Notes: generated by a model from the letters alone, not told the origin. Positions 8,911 through 19,155 are shown, counted from the stretch's first letter. The stretch: DNA of 64,000 nucleotides from Acetobacter thailandicus (GCF_011516655.1 NZ_WOSV01000001.1:372001-436000), one strand, 5' to 3'. Numbers and translations: made by a program.

Positions 8911-9444
8911 TTAGCGTGTGCTGCCACAGGGTGGCTCAGGCCACTCATTAAGCCTCAAAGCCAGTAAAGCCAGGTCAAGCCAGCGCCCGAACTTTACACC
9001 GGCCTCTTTCACAAGCCCGGCGTCCTCGAATCCAAATTCTTTATGTAATGCTATCGAAGCCGTATTTTCGGCCTCTATACCTGCAACCATGACATGCACA
9101 GCTGTCTCACGGGCACGTTTTATCAGTGCCTGCATAAGCAAACGACCGACACCCCGTCGTTGCCACAATGGGTGGACATAAACTGAATTTTCAACCGTAT
9201 AACGATACCCGTCAAAGGCACGCCATGGACCATAGCTGGCATAACCTGTGATATCTCCCGTTTCAGAGCAAAACGCGACAAAAACAGGAAACCCTGCCTC
9301 TTTACGCTGACGCAACCATGCAGCACGCTCAGCGCTCTCGACATATGTATCATTCCAGATCGCCGTCGTGTTCTGCACAGCATCGTTATAGATGCAGGTT
9401 ATCTCAGGCACATCAGCATAATCTGCATCTCGTATCTGTATCAC
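8911..9444 (-). CDS. GNAT N-acetyltransferase, phosphinothricin/methionine-sulfoximine acetyltransferase type
   Basis: 177 residues covering a single GNAT fold. The opening IRDADYADVPEITCIYNDAVQNTTAIWND and the central YRYTVENSVYVHP are characteristic of the Pat/MnaT (YncA) subgroup; RRGVGRLLMQ is the acetyl-CoA pyrophosphate loop. Members acetylate the amino group of phosphinothricin, methionine sulfoximine or related amino acids, often as detoxification. The exact substrate is not deducible. It sits between the phosphatase and glycosyltransferase genes on the same strand with modest gaps. Confidence 0.85.
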   Translation of the reverse strand: MIQIRDADYADVPEITCIYNDAVQNTTAIWNDTYVESAERAAWLRQRKEAGFPVFVAFCSETGDITGYASYGPWRAFDGYRYTVENSVYVHPLWQRRGVGRLLMQALIKRARETAVHVMVAGIEAENTASIALHKEFGFEDAGLVKEAGVKFGRWLDLALLALRLNEWPEPPCGSTR

Positions 9445-9492
9445 AACTCAGCTCTGCTCCTGATCTCTCTGACACGGTATGAGCAACAATGT

Positions 9493-11034
9493 TTATTTGC
9501 TCTCTTTTGCCAGACGATAAAGGTCGAGCGAGAAATAAGGAAGCTTTCCTTTACGCTGCGTCAGAGCGTTGACTGAATAAATAAGAGTATAATTCTTCTT
9601 CAGTACATCACAGACTGAGCGTTCAGCGTTACCTGTCATACAGGCATTAAATGGGGTCATCACCAAAGGCGGGTGCTGCGCAAGGTCATTCAGATAACGC
9701 TTCTCTGCCCCGGCCCCAAACATAATATCAACGTGATCTGTAAACGCGTAGCGGTCAAATGTTCTGAAATCGCCCATGTAAAAAAAAGCCTGATCAGCAC
9801 GAATATTTAATACACGCTGATGAGCGGCCTCACGGGTTATCAAAGCATAATCAATAAAGGACATATCCCACAGCCAGCGTATATTACGACCGGTACAAAA
9901 ACCCTGAGAAATAATAGAAACAATACATAAAAATAAAAAGCTATACCGTGGGAATTTAACATTCTGATAAAATAATACAGATGCCATAATAACAAGAGGC
10001 ACAAAACATAAAATATAATAATGGTTAAAAGGATGACCTGAAAGAACAGTCGCGGGTAATGATGAAATAAACCATAATGGCAATAGAAGCGAAGATGGTT
10101 CTCCTGCCCTCATCTCTTCCCGGTATTTGCGATACCAGAGTAGTAAGACCGGAAGAAACATAACTGTATATGCTATAGTGCATAATACACTGGAAATTCT
10201 GCTAACAGTATTGCCACCATAATTTTGCAGGAAATCATGCTGCATACGGAAATAACTCTGTAGCGCATTATTCCCTTCTATAAGGTAGGGAGAGAAAGAC
10301 GTCAGCAGCCCAACTATGCATCCAATCGAAAATATAAAAATATACTGTAATTTAAAAAAACGAGGAGAAAACAAAAGAAACAAAACAGGTAAGAAAAGAG
10401 AAACTGCAACCAGATAATTAATATTAATTAAAAGAGGGATCATAAACCCGGGAATGAAATAATTAACAAATCTTTTATTTGATAACCCACTATATAAAAC
10501 AGCAAGAACAATAGAAGAACCGGCTGTTAAAACATTTTCTGTATTCCCATCGAGAATTCCAAATATATTCCCGAAAAAAACATAAATAAACGATGCTGTA
10601 ATAATATTAAAAACGCCAAAAAACCGACAAAAATAAAGCGTAACAGCACCAAGAACTAAAGATAAGAAAAAGAAATCGCCGTGGAAAAAAGGACATATTT
10701 TATCCCACGCACCATAAAATAAATAAACACCCCACGGTTTATGATCAAATGCATAACTATAAGGTAACATATGGTCGCGAAAAATACCGCGCCCTACCAT
10801 AGTATAGTAAACAGTATCACCATTACCATATGGAAGATATAAAAAAGACAATATAGCAAGAACTGTTAAAAACGATCCCAGCCAGAACATCCATTTTTTT
10901 CCACAAAAAATTGGCAGAGACTCTAAATTATTTAGTGTTTTTATTAAAAAATCTATATTTTGTTTCACAGCAGGCCTGCACAATATTACTCTTAATAATG
11001 AGATTACAGGAATGTATCCAAAACCTGCCCCCAA
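9493..11034 (-). CDS. Polytopic membrane glycosyltransferase-like protein (GT-C/PMT type)
   Basis: Up to 513 residues with about ten hydrophobic segments and a periplasmic C-terminal part. The first loop has GNGDTVYYTMVGRGI followed by FDHKPWGVYLFYG. An acidic residue in the first loop followed by an [D/H]KP segment is the pattern of GT-C enzymes (ArnT/PMT-like) that use lipid-linked sugars, so a role in surface glycan modification is inferred. The start is unclear: a TTG at 11034 and a GTG at 10968 are both weak. Composition is much more AT-rich than flanking genes, which may reflect membrane-protein codon use or transfer. Confidence 0.65.
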   Translation of the reverse strand: MGAGFGYIPVISLLRVILCRPAVKQNIDFLIKTLNNLESLPIFCGKKWMFWLGSFLTVLAILSFLYLPYGNGDTVYYTMVGRGIFRDHMLPYSYAFDHKPWGVYLFYGAWDKICPFFHGDFFFLSLVLGAVTLYFCRFFGVFNIITASFIYVFFGNIFGILDGNTENVLTAGSSIVLAVLYSGLSNKRFVNYFIPGFMIPLLININYLVAVSLFLPVLFLLFSPRFFKLQYIFIFSIGCIVGLLTSFSPYLIEGNNALQSYFRMQHDFLQNYGGNTVSRISSVLCTIAYTVMFLPVLLLWYRKYREEMRAGEPSSLLLPLWFISSLPATVLSGHPFNHYYILCFVPLVIMASVLFYQNVKFPRYSFLFLCIVSIISQGFCTGRNIRWLWDMSFIDYALITREAAHQRVLNIRADQAFFYMGDFRTFDRYAFTDHVDIMFGAGAEKRYLNDLAQHPPLVMTPFNACMTGNAERSVCDVLKKNYTLIYSVNALTQRKGKLPYFSLDLYRLAKESK

Positions 11035-11070
11035 CCTTTCCGTTTGTTAACCTTTTTTTTGTGTAAAAAA

Positions 11071-11108
11071 AACCCCGTACTTTGCTTTCAAACAAAATAC
11101 GGGGTTTT
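11071..11108 (-). terminator. Terminator of the sdh operon
   Basis: Inverted repeat with ACCCCGTA and TACGGGGT arms, flanked on the minus strand by a run of T (the A-run near 11065-11072 on the plus strand). It lies just downstream of sdhB. Confidence 0.82.
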
Positions 11109-11132
11109 ACTTAACTAACAGATAAGAAGAGA

Positions 11133-11915
11133 TCAGCCCTTACGTTCCAGCTGCAGTTCCTTAATCTGACCAATAGCTTTTGCCGGGTTAAGCCCTTTCG
11201 GACAGGCCTGAGTACAATTCATAATCGTACGGCAGGCATAAAGCTTAAAGGTATCTTCCAGCTCATCCAGACGGTCGCCTGTATGTTCATCACGACTGTC
11301 GATAATCCAGCGATAAGCAGCCAGAAGCACTGACGGGCCAAGATAACGATCGCCATTCCACCAGTAAGACGGACAGGATGTCGTGCAGCAGAAGCACAAA
11401 ATACACTCCCACATACCATCAAGCTTAGCACGTTCTTCAATACTCTGACGACGCTCTGAATCAGGCGGCGGAGCACTGTCAGACTTCATCCATGGCTCAA
11501 TTGAACGCAACTGAGCATAAGCTGCATCAAGGTTTGAAACCAGATCCTTGACGATCGGCATATGTGGCAGCGGATTGATACGCACATCGCCCTTAACGTC
11601 TTTAATAGGTTTCAGACAGGCCAGTGTATTCTCGCCATCAATATTCATAGCGCATGACCCGCAGATCCCTTCACGGCATGAGCGCCGGAAAGTCAGCGTC
11701 GGGTCAACGTCATTTTTAATATGGATGATTGCATCAAGCACCATCGGCCCGATGTGATCCAGATCGATCTCGTAAGAATCGACGACCGGATTATTGTCAT
11801 CATCAGGTGACCAGCGATACACCCTGAATGTTTTAACATTTTTAGCCCCGGCAGGAGCCGGATAGGTTTTACCTTTTCCGACCACACTATTACGCGGCAA
11901 ACTGAATTCGACCAT
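11133..11915 (-). CDS. sdhB: Succinate dehydrogenase iron-sulfur subunit
   Basis: 260 residues, standard length. It carries electrons from the flavin subunit to the membrane quinone site through three clusters. Ligands are visible: the [2Fe-2S] motif CREGICGSC, the [4Fe-4S] motif [11 protein letters not shown] followed by PSYWWN, and the [3Fe-4S] region [17 protein letters not shown]. It is the last gene of the sdhC-sdhD-sdhA-sdhB unit, 36 bases after sdhA, and is followed by a strong terminator. A complete Sdh argues for a full TCA cycle and against Gluconobacter, which lacks this enzyme. Confidence 0.97.
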   Translation of the reverse strand: MVEFSLPRNSVVGKGKTYPAPAGAKNVKTFRVYRWSPDDDNNPVVDSYEIDLDHIGPMVLDAIIHIKNDVDPTLTFRRSCREGICGSCAMNIDGENTLACLKPIKDVKGDVRINPLPHMPIVKDLVSNLDAAYAQLRSIEPWMKSDSAPPPDSERRQSIEERAKLDGMWECILCFCCTTSCPSYWWNGDRYLGPSVLLAAYRWIIDSRDEHTGDRLDELEDTFKLYACRTIMNCTQACPKGLNPAKAIGQIKELQLERKG

Positions 11916-11951
11916 TATTTCCTCCCTTTCTCGCCTGATTGCTTAACCGAA

Positions 11952-13763
11952 TCAGTAAACGCGCTTTTTGGGTGGGAAGACTTCAACTTCATCGGTCAGA
12001 GTCTTCATATGAACCGGACGGTAGGTCAGCTTTACCTCACCCTTGTCATTAAGCCATGAGACAGAGTGCTTCAGCCATTCCTTATCATCACGATCAGGAT
12101 AATCATCACGGGCATGTGCGCCACGGCTCTCATGACGAGCCAGGCCGCTTTCAAGCGTTACCGTGCCGTTTGCCAGGAGGTTTTCAAACTCCAGAGCTTC
12201 CATCAGATCGCTGTTCCAGATCAGAGAGGAGTCAGAAACTGAAATGTCTTTCAGCCCACTCCAGATCTCACGAACCTTGTTAACACCATCCTGAAGGCTT
12301 TCTTCAGTGCGGAAAACAGCAGCATGAGACTGCATGTCACGCTGCAGGCGTTCACGCATTTCAGAGACTTTTGTTTTGCCATTGGCATAACGCAGACGAT
12401 CCAGACGATCGAGCGCAGCCTCACCGGCATTTGCAGGCAATGGCTTCACAAAATCTGCTGGTTTCACAACTTCTGCAGCACGACGCGCAGCAGCACGACC
12501 AAACACGATCAGATCGAGCAGAGAGTTTGTGCCAAGACGGTTCGCACCGTGCACAGAGACACAGGCTGCCTCACCCACAGCCATAAGGCCAGGAACAACG
12601 GCATCCGGGTTATCAGCTGTCGGACGAACAACCTCACCATGAATATTAGTCGGAATACCGCCCATATTATAGTGAACTGTTGGCAGAACAGGCACAGGCT
12701 CTTTCGTAACATCAACACCGGCAAACACGCGTGATGTCTCGATAATGCCAGGCAGACGCTGATGCAGCAGCTCAGAACCAAGGTGCTCGAGATGCATCAT
12801 GATATGGTCTTTTTTCGGACCAACACCACGCCCCTCTTTAATCTCGATCGTCATAGCGCGGGAAACCACGTCACGCGATGCAAGATCTTTAGCCGTTGGT
12901 GCATAACGCTCCATAAAGCGTTCGCCCTCAGAGTTCGTCAGGTAAGCCCCTTCACCACGGCACCCTTCAGTCAGCAGACAGCCTGCCGGATAGATACCTG
13001 TAGGATGGAACTGAACAAACTCCATATCCTGTGTTGGCAGACCCGCACGCATCACCATCGCATTGCCATCACCAGTGCAGGTATGAGCAGACGTACAGGA
13101 CTGATAGGCACGGCCGTAACCACCGGTTGCCAGAACCACCATCTTCGCATTGAAGCGATGGATCGTGCCATCATCAAGGCACCATGCGGTAACACCGCGA
13201 CAGTTGCCCTCATCGTCCATAATCAGGTCGATGGCAAAATATTCGACAAAAAACTCAACGTTATGTTTCAGACACTGCTGGTACAGTGTGTGCAAAATGG
13301 CATGGCCGGTACGGTCGGCTGCAGCACAGGCACGGGGCACAGGTGCTTTACCAAAGTCACTCATATGACCGCCGAAGGGGCGCTGGTAAATCTTCCCGTC
13401 TTCGGTACGGGAGAATGGCACACCAAAATGCTCGAGCTCATAAACAGCCGGTACAGCTTCGCGGCACATATATTCAATGGCATCCTGGTCACCCAGCCAG
13501 TCAGACCCCTTAACGGTGTCATACATATGCCACCGCCAGTTATCTTCAGCCATGTTGCCCAGAGACGCACCAATGCCGCCCTGAGCGGCAACTGTGTGGC
13601 TTCGTGTCGGGAAAACTTTTGTCACGCAGGCGGTCTTAAGGCCAGCAGCTCCCATACCCAGCGTGGCACGCAGGCCGGATCCCCCGGCACCTACAACCAC
13701 AACATCATATGCGTGATCAACAATTCGGTAAGCTCCCCGGGACGGAGAGGTATTGGCATTCAT
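11952..13763 (-). CDS. sdhA: Succinate dehydrogenase flavoprotein subunit
   Basis: 603 residues. The N-terminal dinucleotide fold [12 protein letters not shown] binds FAD, and [16 protein letters not shown] contains the His that carries FAD covalently. The [23 protein letters not shown] segment forms the substrate site and the [16 protein letters not shown] motif is typical. It oxidises succinate to fumarate on the cytoplasmic face of the membrane. The gap to sdhD is about 90 bases, larger than other gaps in the unit, but no terminator was seen there, so one operon is likely. Confidence 0.97.
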   Translation of the reverse strand: MNANTSPSRGAYRIVDHAYDVVVVGAGGSGLRATLGMGAAGLKTACVTKVFPTRSHTVAAQGGIGASLGNMAEDNWRWHMYDTVKGSDWLGDQDAIEYMCREAVPAVYELEHFGVPFSRTEDGKIYQRPFGGHMSDFGKAPVPRACAAADRTGHAILHTLYQQCLKHNVEFFVEYFAIDLIMDDEGNCRGVTAWCLDDGTIHRFNAKMVVLATGGYGRAYQSCTSAHTCTGDGNAMVMRAGLPTQDMEFVQFHPTGIYPAGCLLTEGCRGEGAYLTNSEGERFMERYAPTAKDLASRDVVSRAMTIEIKEGRGVGPKKDHIMMHLEHLGSELLHQRLPGIIETSRVFAGVDVTKEPVPVLPTVHYNMGGIPTNIHGEVVRPTADNPDAVVPGLMAVGEAACVSVHGANRLGTNSLLDLIVFGRAAARRAAEVVKPADFVKPLPANAGEAALDRLDRLRYANGKTKVSEMRERLQRDMQSHAAVFRTEESLQDGVNKVREIWSGLKDISVSDSSLIWNSDLMEALEFENLLANGTVTLESGLARHESRGAHARDDYPDRDDKEWLKHSVSWLNDKGEVKLTYRPVHMKTLTDEVEVFPPKKRVY

Positions 13764-13855
13764 CGTGACGGCGCTCCCATGTGCGTTCGGCCTGTCATAT
13801 CTTCAGGATTTATGTCTGGCCTGCTATGCAGGCGCAGGCACCAGGTTAATAACTC

Positions 13856-14272
13856 TCAGGATTTCCGGCTAACGCCTGAAATCACCAGCTTGATGACGGA
13901 AAACACGCCCAGAAGGCCGATAAGCGCCGTCGCAGCTTTGACCAGAATACGTGTTGGTTTATGCAGCTTGCCATGCACATAATCGTCAACAATCACCTGA
14001 AGGCCGACACCGGCATGGTGGAATGTTGTAATAATCAGTGCTGTCAGCATCGTCGCGTTTACAGGCTTGCCACCCCACTTCACAACGGTGTCGTGTGATG
14101 CGCCTTTGAGGCGGAAGATCTGAATAACAAACCAGGCTGACAACGGCAGCAGAGTTGCTGCTGAAACACGCTCAGCCCACCAGTGCTCAGTGCCTGAACC
14201 ACCAGCACCCAGCCCGCGTGCACGCCCAAGCTGTGAGCGCATTACCTTAATGTGAGAAACAGAAGAGTCCAT
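13856..14272 (-). CDS. sdhD: Succinate dehydrogenase membrane anchor subunit
   Basis: 138 residues with three predicted membrane helices. The motif TTFHHAGVGLQVIVDDYVH is the SdhD hallmark, with the heme-ligand His and the conserved Asp-Tyr of the quinone site. The N-terminal GLGAGGSGTEHWWAERVSAATLLPLS matches alphaproteobacterial SdhD (the G-S/T-EHWW segment). It overlaps nothing: sdhC ends two bases upstream, so translational coupling with sdhC is likely. With SdhC it anchors SdhAB and binds heme b and ubiquinone. Confidence 0.94.
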   Translation of the reverse strand: MDSSVSHIKVMRSQLGRARGLGAGGSGTEHWWAERVSAATLLPLSAWFVIQIFRLKGASHDTVVKWGGKPVNATMLTALIITTFHHAGVGLQVIVDDYVHGKLHKPTRILVKAATALIGLLGVFSVIKLVISGVSRKS

Positions 14273-14273
14273 A

Positions 14274-14744
14274 TCAGGAAGCCTTCCCTACTTTGCTACG
14301 GCCGCCTGAACGTCCGCATGTGATCAGCAGTGCAGCGACCAGAAGGACACTCACACCTGCACTTACACCAACAGCAACCGGGCCATCCTTGTTAATTTGT
14401 TCTTTTTCGAAACGGTAGCCGCTATCCCACATGAGATGGCGAATACCACCAACCGTATGATACACCACTGAAGTGAGCCACCCGGCCAGAACAAGCTTGC
14501 CAAGCGGGTTACCTGTTACTTTACGCGCTGTGTCAAAAGACTTTGGGCCTTTTGCTGCAGCTGAAAGCCATAACACGCCCAGCGTTGCGCCGCCTGTGGC
14601 GATCACACCGGTAATACGGTTTAAAATAGAAAGAAACATGGAAAGCCGAAAACGGTACACCTGAAGGTGTGGCGACATTGGTCGCTGTATCAGCTTACCG
14701 TCACTGCGGCTTCCCACGAAGAGGGCCTTGCGGATATCCTGCAT
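14274..14744 (-). CDS. sdhC: Succinate dehydrogenase cytochrome b556 subunit
   Basis: 156 residues with three membrane helices. RPMSPHLQVYR and SILNRITGV are the SdhC signature containing the quinone-site Ser and Arg; YHTVGGIRHLMWD contains the heme-ligand His. The first helices and this motif match family order. It is the promoter-proximal gene of the sdh unit. The last 25 residues are Gly/Arg/Ser-rich and probably cytosolic. Confidence 0.95.
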   Translation of the reverse strand: MQDIRKALFVGSRSDGKLIQRPMSPHLQVYRFRLSMFLSILNRITGVIATGGATLGVLWLSAAAKGPKSFDTARKVTGNPLGKLVLAGWLTSVVYHTVGGIRHLMWDSGYRFEKEQINKDGPVAVGVSAGVSVLLVAALLITCGRSGGRSKVGKAS

Positions 14745-14813
14745 TGTCAGCCTCGTATCCCGTCCATCAATCCCTACACCGGCCAGGGGCGCCGGTGTTT
14801 CTGCATAGACTTT

Positions 14814-14842
14814 CGTCTACGCCCACCGGCAAAAGTGGTCAA
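14814..14842 (-). promoter_or_regulatory. Candidate promoter of the sdh operon
   Basis: On the minus strand, TTGACC (14842-14837) is followed after 17 bases by TAGACG (14819-14814), a weak -10. A short palindrome, TAGAC-TTTC-GTCTA (14806-14819), overlaps the -10 and could be an operator. It is 70-100 bases upstream of sdhC. The match is partial, so confidence is low. Confidence 0.35.
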
Positions 14843-14891
14843 TTCACTATGGCTACACGAGACCGAGAGGCCCTTCATTCTTTTTTTACTT

Positions 14892-15914
14892 TTAGTGTTT
14901 AGGCAAAAGGTCCAGAGCAACCATGGTTTCAGCAATCTGTACTGCATTAAGGGCCGCGCCTTTACGCAGATTGTCAGATACACACCAGAATGCCAGACCG
15001 TTTGGCACAGTCGGGTCAAGACGCAGACGTGAAACGTAAGTTGCGTCCTCACCGACACACTCTGTTGGTGTCACGTAACCACCATCTACGCGCTCATCAC
15101 GCAGAATAACGCCATCTGCTTCACGCAGAGCCTCGCGGGCACGCTCAAGATCAACAGGCTCTTCAAATTCTGCCACAACAGCTTCAGAATGTCCGATAAA
15201 GACCGGAACACGAACACAGGTCGCAATCACAGAGATATCAGGATCAAGGATTTTCCTTGTCTCAACAGTCATTTTCCATTCTTCTTTGGTCGCACCATCA
15301 TCCATGAAGCGATCAATCTGAGGAATGCAGTTAAACGCGATCTGTTTCTGAAACTGCTCAATAGCAGGCGGATCATTCACGAAACTACCACGGGTCTGGG
15401 CAAACAGCTCATCCATCCCGGCTTTACCGGCACCGGCCACCGCCTGATATGTCGCAACAACAACCCGCTTAAGGGTAAATAAATCGTGCAGTGGTTTCAG
15501 AGCGACAACCATCTGAATAGTTGAACAGTTTGGATTCGCAATAATATTGCGTTTCATACCCTTGAGCGCGTTTGGATTCACCTCTGGCACGACCAGCGGT
15601 ACACCGGGCTCCATACGAAAATGTGATGTGTTATCAATTACGACACATCCTGCTGCGGCAGCAATCGGGGCATATTTTGCAGATACAGAACCTCCGGGAG
15701 AGAACAAACCAACATCCCACCCTGTGAAGTCAAATGTCTCAAGGTTCTGAACCTTAAGCACCTTATCGCCAAATGACACTTCACGCCCTGCTGAGCGGGG
15801 AGACGCCAGAGCTACAATTTCATCAACCGGAAACTTGCGTTCCTCCAGTGTTTTTAAAATCTCACGCCCTACTGCACCCGTGGCACCAACAACAGCAACC
15901 CGATACCCCATCAC
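14892..15914 (-). CDS. asd: Aspartate-semialdehyde dehydrogenase
   Basis: 340 residues, normal length. It reduces aspartyl phosphate to aspartate semialdehyde with NADPH, the branch point to lysine, threonine, methionine and diaminopimelate. Seen are the N-terminal VVGATGAVGREIL nucleotide loop, SPRSAGR, the catalytic NPNCSTIQMV Cys, and the GAGKAGMDEL and CVRVPVFIGHSEAV regions. It lies upstream of sdhC on the same strand but 147 bases away and functionally unrelated, so probably separate. It is divergent from zwf. Confidence 0.96.
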   Translation of the reverse strand: MMGYRVAVVGATGAVGREILKTLEERKFPVDEIVALASPRSAGREVSFGDKVLKVQNLETFDFTGWDVGLFSPGGSVSAKYAPIAAAAGCVVIDNTSHFRMEPGVPLVVPEVNPNALKGMKRNIIANPNCSTIQMVVALKPLHDLFTLKRVVVATYQAVAGAGKAGMDELFAQTRGSFVNDPPAIEQFQKQIAFNCIPQIDRFMDDGATKEEWKMTVETRKILDPDISVIATCVRVPVFIGHSEAVVAEFEEPVDLERAREALREADGVILRDERVDGGYVTPTECVGEDATYVSRLRLDPTVPNGLAFWCVSDNLRKGAALNAVQIAETMVALDLLPKH

Positions 15915-16080
15915 TTCACCTAACTGTTTTATCCTTGCCAGAACGCCTGACAGGATGAAGAATCTAAACCAAAGACCATATAAATGGAATGAACATCCTC
16001 AGGGTAGCCCTTCAGAGTTCTGTTCTTCATAACAGCCAGAACGGGTATTGCGCTATCCTTTAGCAAGGAAACTCCGGCTT

Positions 16081-17631
16081 ATGACTTCTCCTCGCCACAA
16101 TGCATCCGCTTCTGCTCAGCCCTCTGTTGCTCCGGCAGCACGGCACCCGGCACCCGACGGTACCCTTGTCATTTTAGGAGCAGGCGGAGACCTGACGCAT
16201 CGCCTTCTGGTGCCAGCCCTTTATGACCTGGCGTGCAGTGGCTTTTTACCTGACGACTTTAAAGTCGTCGGTGTCAGCCTTGAAAAGCAGACTACGGAAG
16301 AATGGGTGGCTTCTCTGCGCGCACGCCTGGATGCTTTTACCCGCGATAAACATGCCGAGTTTTACACAACCAAAATCAGCGAAGAGACATGGCAATGGCT
16401 GGCAAGCCGCATGACCTATCGTTCCATGAGTTTCGTCTCTGCTGAAGAAATGCAGACCCTCACCGCAGATATCGCCGGACGTAACGCTGTTTTCTACCTC
16501 GCCATACCTCCCCGTTTTTTTGAAGAGTCAGTTGTCACTCTGGCAAAAGTCGGACTGCTCACCGAAAAACCTGGAATATTCAGACGGCTTGCCATTGAGA
16601 AACCTTTTGGCACCGACCTGGAAACAGCAGGAAAACTCAATGCGCACCTGCTCTCGGTAATGAAGGAAAGTCAGATTTACCGTGTTGACCATTTCCTGGG
16701 CAAAGAAACTGTGCAGAACCTGCTGGCCCTGCGCTTTAGCAACCTGCTGTTTCAACCCCTCTGGCACCGTGACTATATCGACCATATTCAGATAACCGCA
16801 GCTGAAACGCTCTCCGTTGAAGGGAGAGGTGCATTTTATGATGCGACGGGTGCTCTGCGCGATATGGTGCCTAATCACCTCTTTCAAATTCTTGCTCTTG
16901 TCGCAATGGAGCCCCCAACATCTCTCAAGGCTGAGCCTGTTCGTAATGCCAAACAGCAGGTTTTTGATGCAATACGCCCCATCACTCCTGAGAACGCCGT
17001 GCGTGGCCAGTACATAAAAGGCAGGAGCGGCGACCGCATTATTCAGGCATATCGCGAGAGTATGGGCGTCGCTCCGGATAGTATAACTGAAACTTATACT
17101 GCGTTAAAAATTGAACTGGACACCTGGCGCTGGGCGGGTGTGCCTTTTTATCTACGCACCGGGAAAGGGCTGAGCAACAGCGTGACGCAAATTATTGTGC
17201 AGTTTAAGCAAACACCCCTGTCACTGTTTCATACAGAAGATGGACAGCCACAGCCCCCCAACCGCTTTGTTTACAACATCCGCCCGGACAAAGGTGCAGA
17301 CCTTCATTTTAATGCGAAAAAACCTGGTCCTGAAACTAACATTTCAGAAGTTGTGGCGCAGTTTCGTTATGAAAAATCTTTTGGTAGCCTGCCAAATATT
17401 GGATATGAAACACTGCTTTACGATTGCCTTCAGGGTAGCGCTTCACTTTTTCAGAGAGCTGATAATATCGAAGCGGCATGGCGTGCTGTTGACCCCGTGC
17501 TGAAAGCATGGGCCAAAGATAAGAAACCTCCCGAATTTTACACAGCAGGAAGCAATGGTCCGGCTGGCGCCGACGAGCTTCTTGCACGAGATGGTCGTTC
17601 ATGGGGTCCGCTAAATAATATTAAAAAATAA
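16081..17631 (+). CDS. zwf: Glucose-6-phosphate 1-dehydrogenase
   Basis: 516 residues from ATG 16081 after AAGGAAA; the frame is open eleven codons further. It oxidises glucose 6-phosphate to 6-phosphogluconolactone. Seen are the coenzyme loop LGAGGDLTHRLL (a GxGGDLTxR variant of the usual GASGDLAKR), AIEKPFGTDLETA, and the catalytic YRVDHFLGKETVQN. A Ser/Ala/Pro-rich tail of about 25 residues precedes the fold. The pentose phosphate route is the main cytosolic sugar pathway in acetic acid bacteria, which fits. A strong terminator follows. Confidence 0.96.
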   Translation: MTSPRHNASASAQPSVAPAARHPAPDGTLVILGAGGDLTHRLLVPALYDLACSGFLPDDFKVVGVSLEKQTTEEWVASLRARLDAFTRDKHAEFYTTKISEETWQWLASRMTYRSMSFVSAEEMQTLTADIAGRNAVFYLAIPPRFFEESVVTLAKVGLLTEKPGIFRRLAIEKPFGTDLETAGKLNAHLLSVMKESQIYRVDHFLGKETVQNLLALRFSNLLFQPLWHRDYIDHIQITAAETLSVEGRGAFYDATGALRDMVPNHLFQILALVAMEPPTSLKAEPVRNAKQQVFDAIRPITPENAVRGQYIKGRSGDRIIQAYRESMGVAPDSITETYTALKIELDTWRWAGVPFYLRTGKGLSNSVTQIIVQFKQTPLSLFHTEDGQPQPPNRFVYNIRPDKGADLHFNAKKPGPETNISEVVAQFRYEKSFGSLPNIGYETLLYDCLQGSASLFQRADNIEAAWRAVDPVLKAWAKDKKPPEFYTAGSNGPAGADELLARDGRSWGPLNNIKK

Positions 17632-17640
17632 TATGTTTTT

Positions 17641-17672
17641 AAAAATGCCTTCTTTTTCAGGAAGGCATTTTT
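17641..17672. terminator. Terminator between zwf and polyol dehydrogenase
   Basis: AAAAATGCCTTC (17641-17652) pairs with GAAGGCATTTTT (17661-17672), ending in a T-run. The A-run on the other side makes it usable from both convergent genes. Confidence 0.9.
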
Positions 17673-17682
17673 ATCATGACTT

Positions 17683-19155
17683 TTAATTTCTTATTATTTT
17701 CTCAAGCGTTTTAGAAACACCTTTGCTTTTTATATCTTTCCTTAACTGTACAAATTCTTTTATAAAATTATTATTTTTATCCAGATCCCATCCTGAAAAA
17801 CTATTTATTTGTAATGATTTTTCATAATCATTATCAAGAATAAGATCCTTATCTTCATTACTCAGACGCGGCTCCTGCACAGAGTAACTTTGCCCCTCAT
17901 CATCCAGCCCTGAAATATAAGAACAGAAACACGCCAGAAGAAATGCAATTCTTCTTATATCTTCACCTTTTTTTACAACATCCATTGCTGTAGGCCTGAC
18001 AAAAACAGGAAGTTTTGATGCGCTGTCAGATGCAATACGTACAAGCTGATCACTCACAGCTTTATTGCTAAAGCGCGACAGTAGCTGCTGTGCATAAGCA
18101 GACAACGTAATACCCGGAGGGGCCTCAATCAGCGGAATGACATCAAGATGTAAAAACTTCTCAAGCAAAGCCGTAAGATGAGGATCTTTCATCGCCTTAT
18201 TCACCACACGATACCCCATCTGCACAGCAGGCAAAGCAAGCAGAGAGTGTGAGGCATTCAGCATACGCAGCTTCACCTGCTCGTATGGGGCGACGTCCTG
18301 AGTGAAGAGCACACCAACCTTCTCCCATGCAGGCCGTCCCTGCGGAAATTTATCTTCCACAACCCACTGAATAAAGTCTTCCGAATAGACTGGTGCACGA
18401 TCATCAATACCACTGGCCGCATTCAGACGTGTTACATCATCAGCTCTGACAGCAGGGGTAATGCGGTCAACCATGCAGGAAGGGAAAGCGACATGTTCAC
18501 TAATCCACCCGGCCAGCTCTGTGTTACGCTGATGTGCCCAGCCCAGCACTGCGTTGCGCGTTACCTGGCCATTATGCGGGACATTATCGCACGACAATAT
18601 AGTAAAAGGCGCGATACCAGCTTTACGTCTGGCGTTAAGCGCCTCAACAAGTAAACCAAAAGCAGTATGCGGCACATCACGCGCAACATCCTGCACAATA
18701 TCTGGATGATCAGACAGAAAACCTCCTGTCTCATCCATATAATATCCGCCTTCAGTAATAGTCATGGTGACCAGGCGAATGTGCGGGTCAGCCAGACGCT
18801 GTATAGCCCCTCTGCGATCATCAGGAGCATAGCAATACTCAACGATTGACTGCACGAGTCTGATCGTATCAGAACTATGTGCAGGGCACTCTGTGAGCGT
18901 ATATAGCCCCGACTGAGCCTGCAGAGCGCGCGCCTTCTCTTTCTCAGATGCAGACTCAACCAGCCCTATACCCAGAATTCCCCATCCTTCCTGACCAGGA
19001 AGGGCCAGAACACGGTCCGTATAAACTGCCTGATGAGCTCTGTGGAAGTTTCCGACACTCAGATGTGCAATACCCGGCCTGACTGCTGTACGGTCGTAAA
19101 TTTCGGTCACGATGCCAGACGGCAGGTCAGACAGAGTTTCTGCTGTTAACTTCAT
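17683..19155 (-). CDS. Mannitol dehydrogenase family polyol dehydrogenase
   Basis: 490 residues, normal for the polyol-specific long-chain dehydrogenases (mannitol 2-dehydrogenase, arabinitol dehydrogenase, fructuronate reductase). Seen are HLSVGNFHRAHQAVYTDR and GILGIGL in the N-terminal nucleotide domain, LSCDNVPHNGQVTRNAV in the middle, and the catalytic K-x4-N-x2-H motif in KLRMLNASHSLLA. It probably interconverts fructose and mannitol, or a similar polyol pair, with NAD(P). The last 80 residues are Lys/Asn-rich and coded by AT-rich DNA, unlike the rest. Confidence 0.9.
   Translation of the reverse strand: MKLTAETLSDLPSGIVTEIYDRTAVRPGIAHLSVGNFHRAHQAVYTDRVLALPGQEGWGILGIGLVESASEKEKARALQAQSGLYTLTECPAHSSDTIRLVQSIVEYCYAPDDRRGAIQRLADPHIRLVTMTITEGGYYMDETGGFLSDHPDIVQDVARDVPHTAFGLLVEALNARRKAGIAPFTILSCDNVPHNGQVTRNAVLGWAHQRNTELAGWISEHVAFPSCMVDRITPAVRADDVTRLNAASGIDDRAPVYSEDFIQWVVEDKFPQGRPAWEKVGVLFTQDVAPYEQVKLRMLNASHSLLALPAVQMGYRVVNKAMKDPHLTALLEKFLHLDVIPLIEAPPGITLSAYAQQLLSRFSNKAVSDQLVRIASDSASKLPVFVRPTAMDVVKKGEDIRRIAFLLACFCSYISGLDDEGQSYSVQEPRLSNEDKDLILDNDYEKSLQINSFSGWDLDKNNNFIKEFVQLRKDIKSKGVSKTLEKIIRN

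Noticed and set aside
12762-13982. Long open frame of about 400 codons on the plus strand opposite sdhA
   Set aside because: It mirrors the highly conserved sdhA frame, has no recognisable domain and unusual Cys/His/Arg content, and lacks a ribosome site. It is a shadow of sdhA codon bias.
14776-14798. Hairpin ACACCGGC/GCCGGTGT as asd terminator
   Set aside because: It lacks a T-run on the minus strand and lies in the sdhC leader. It may be structural, but the evidence is too thin for a feature.
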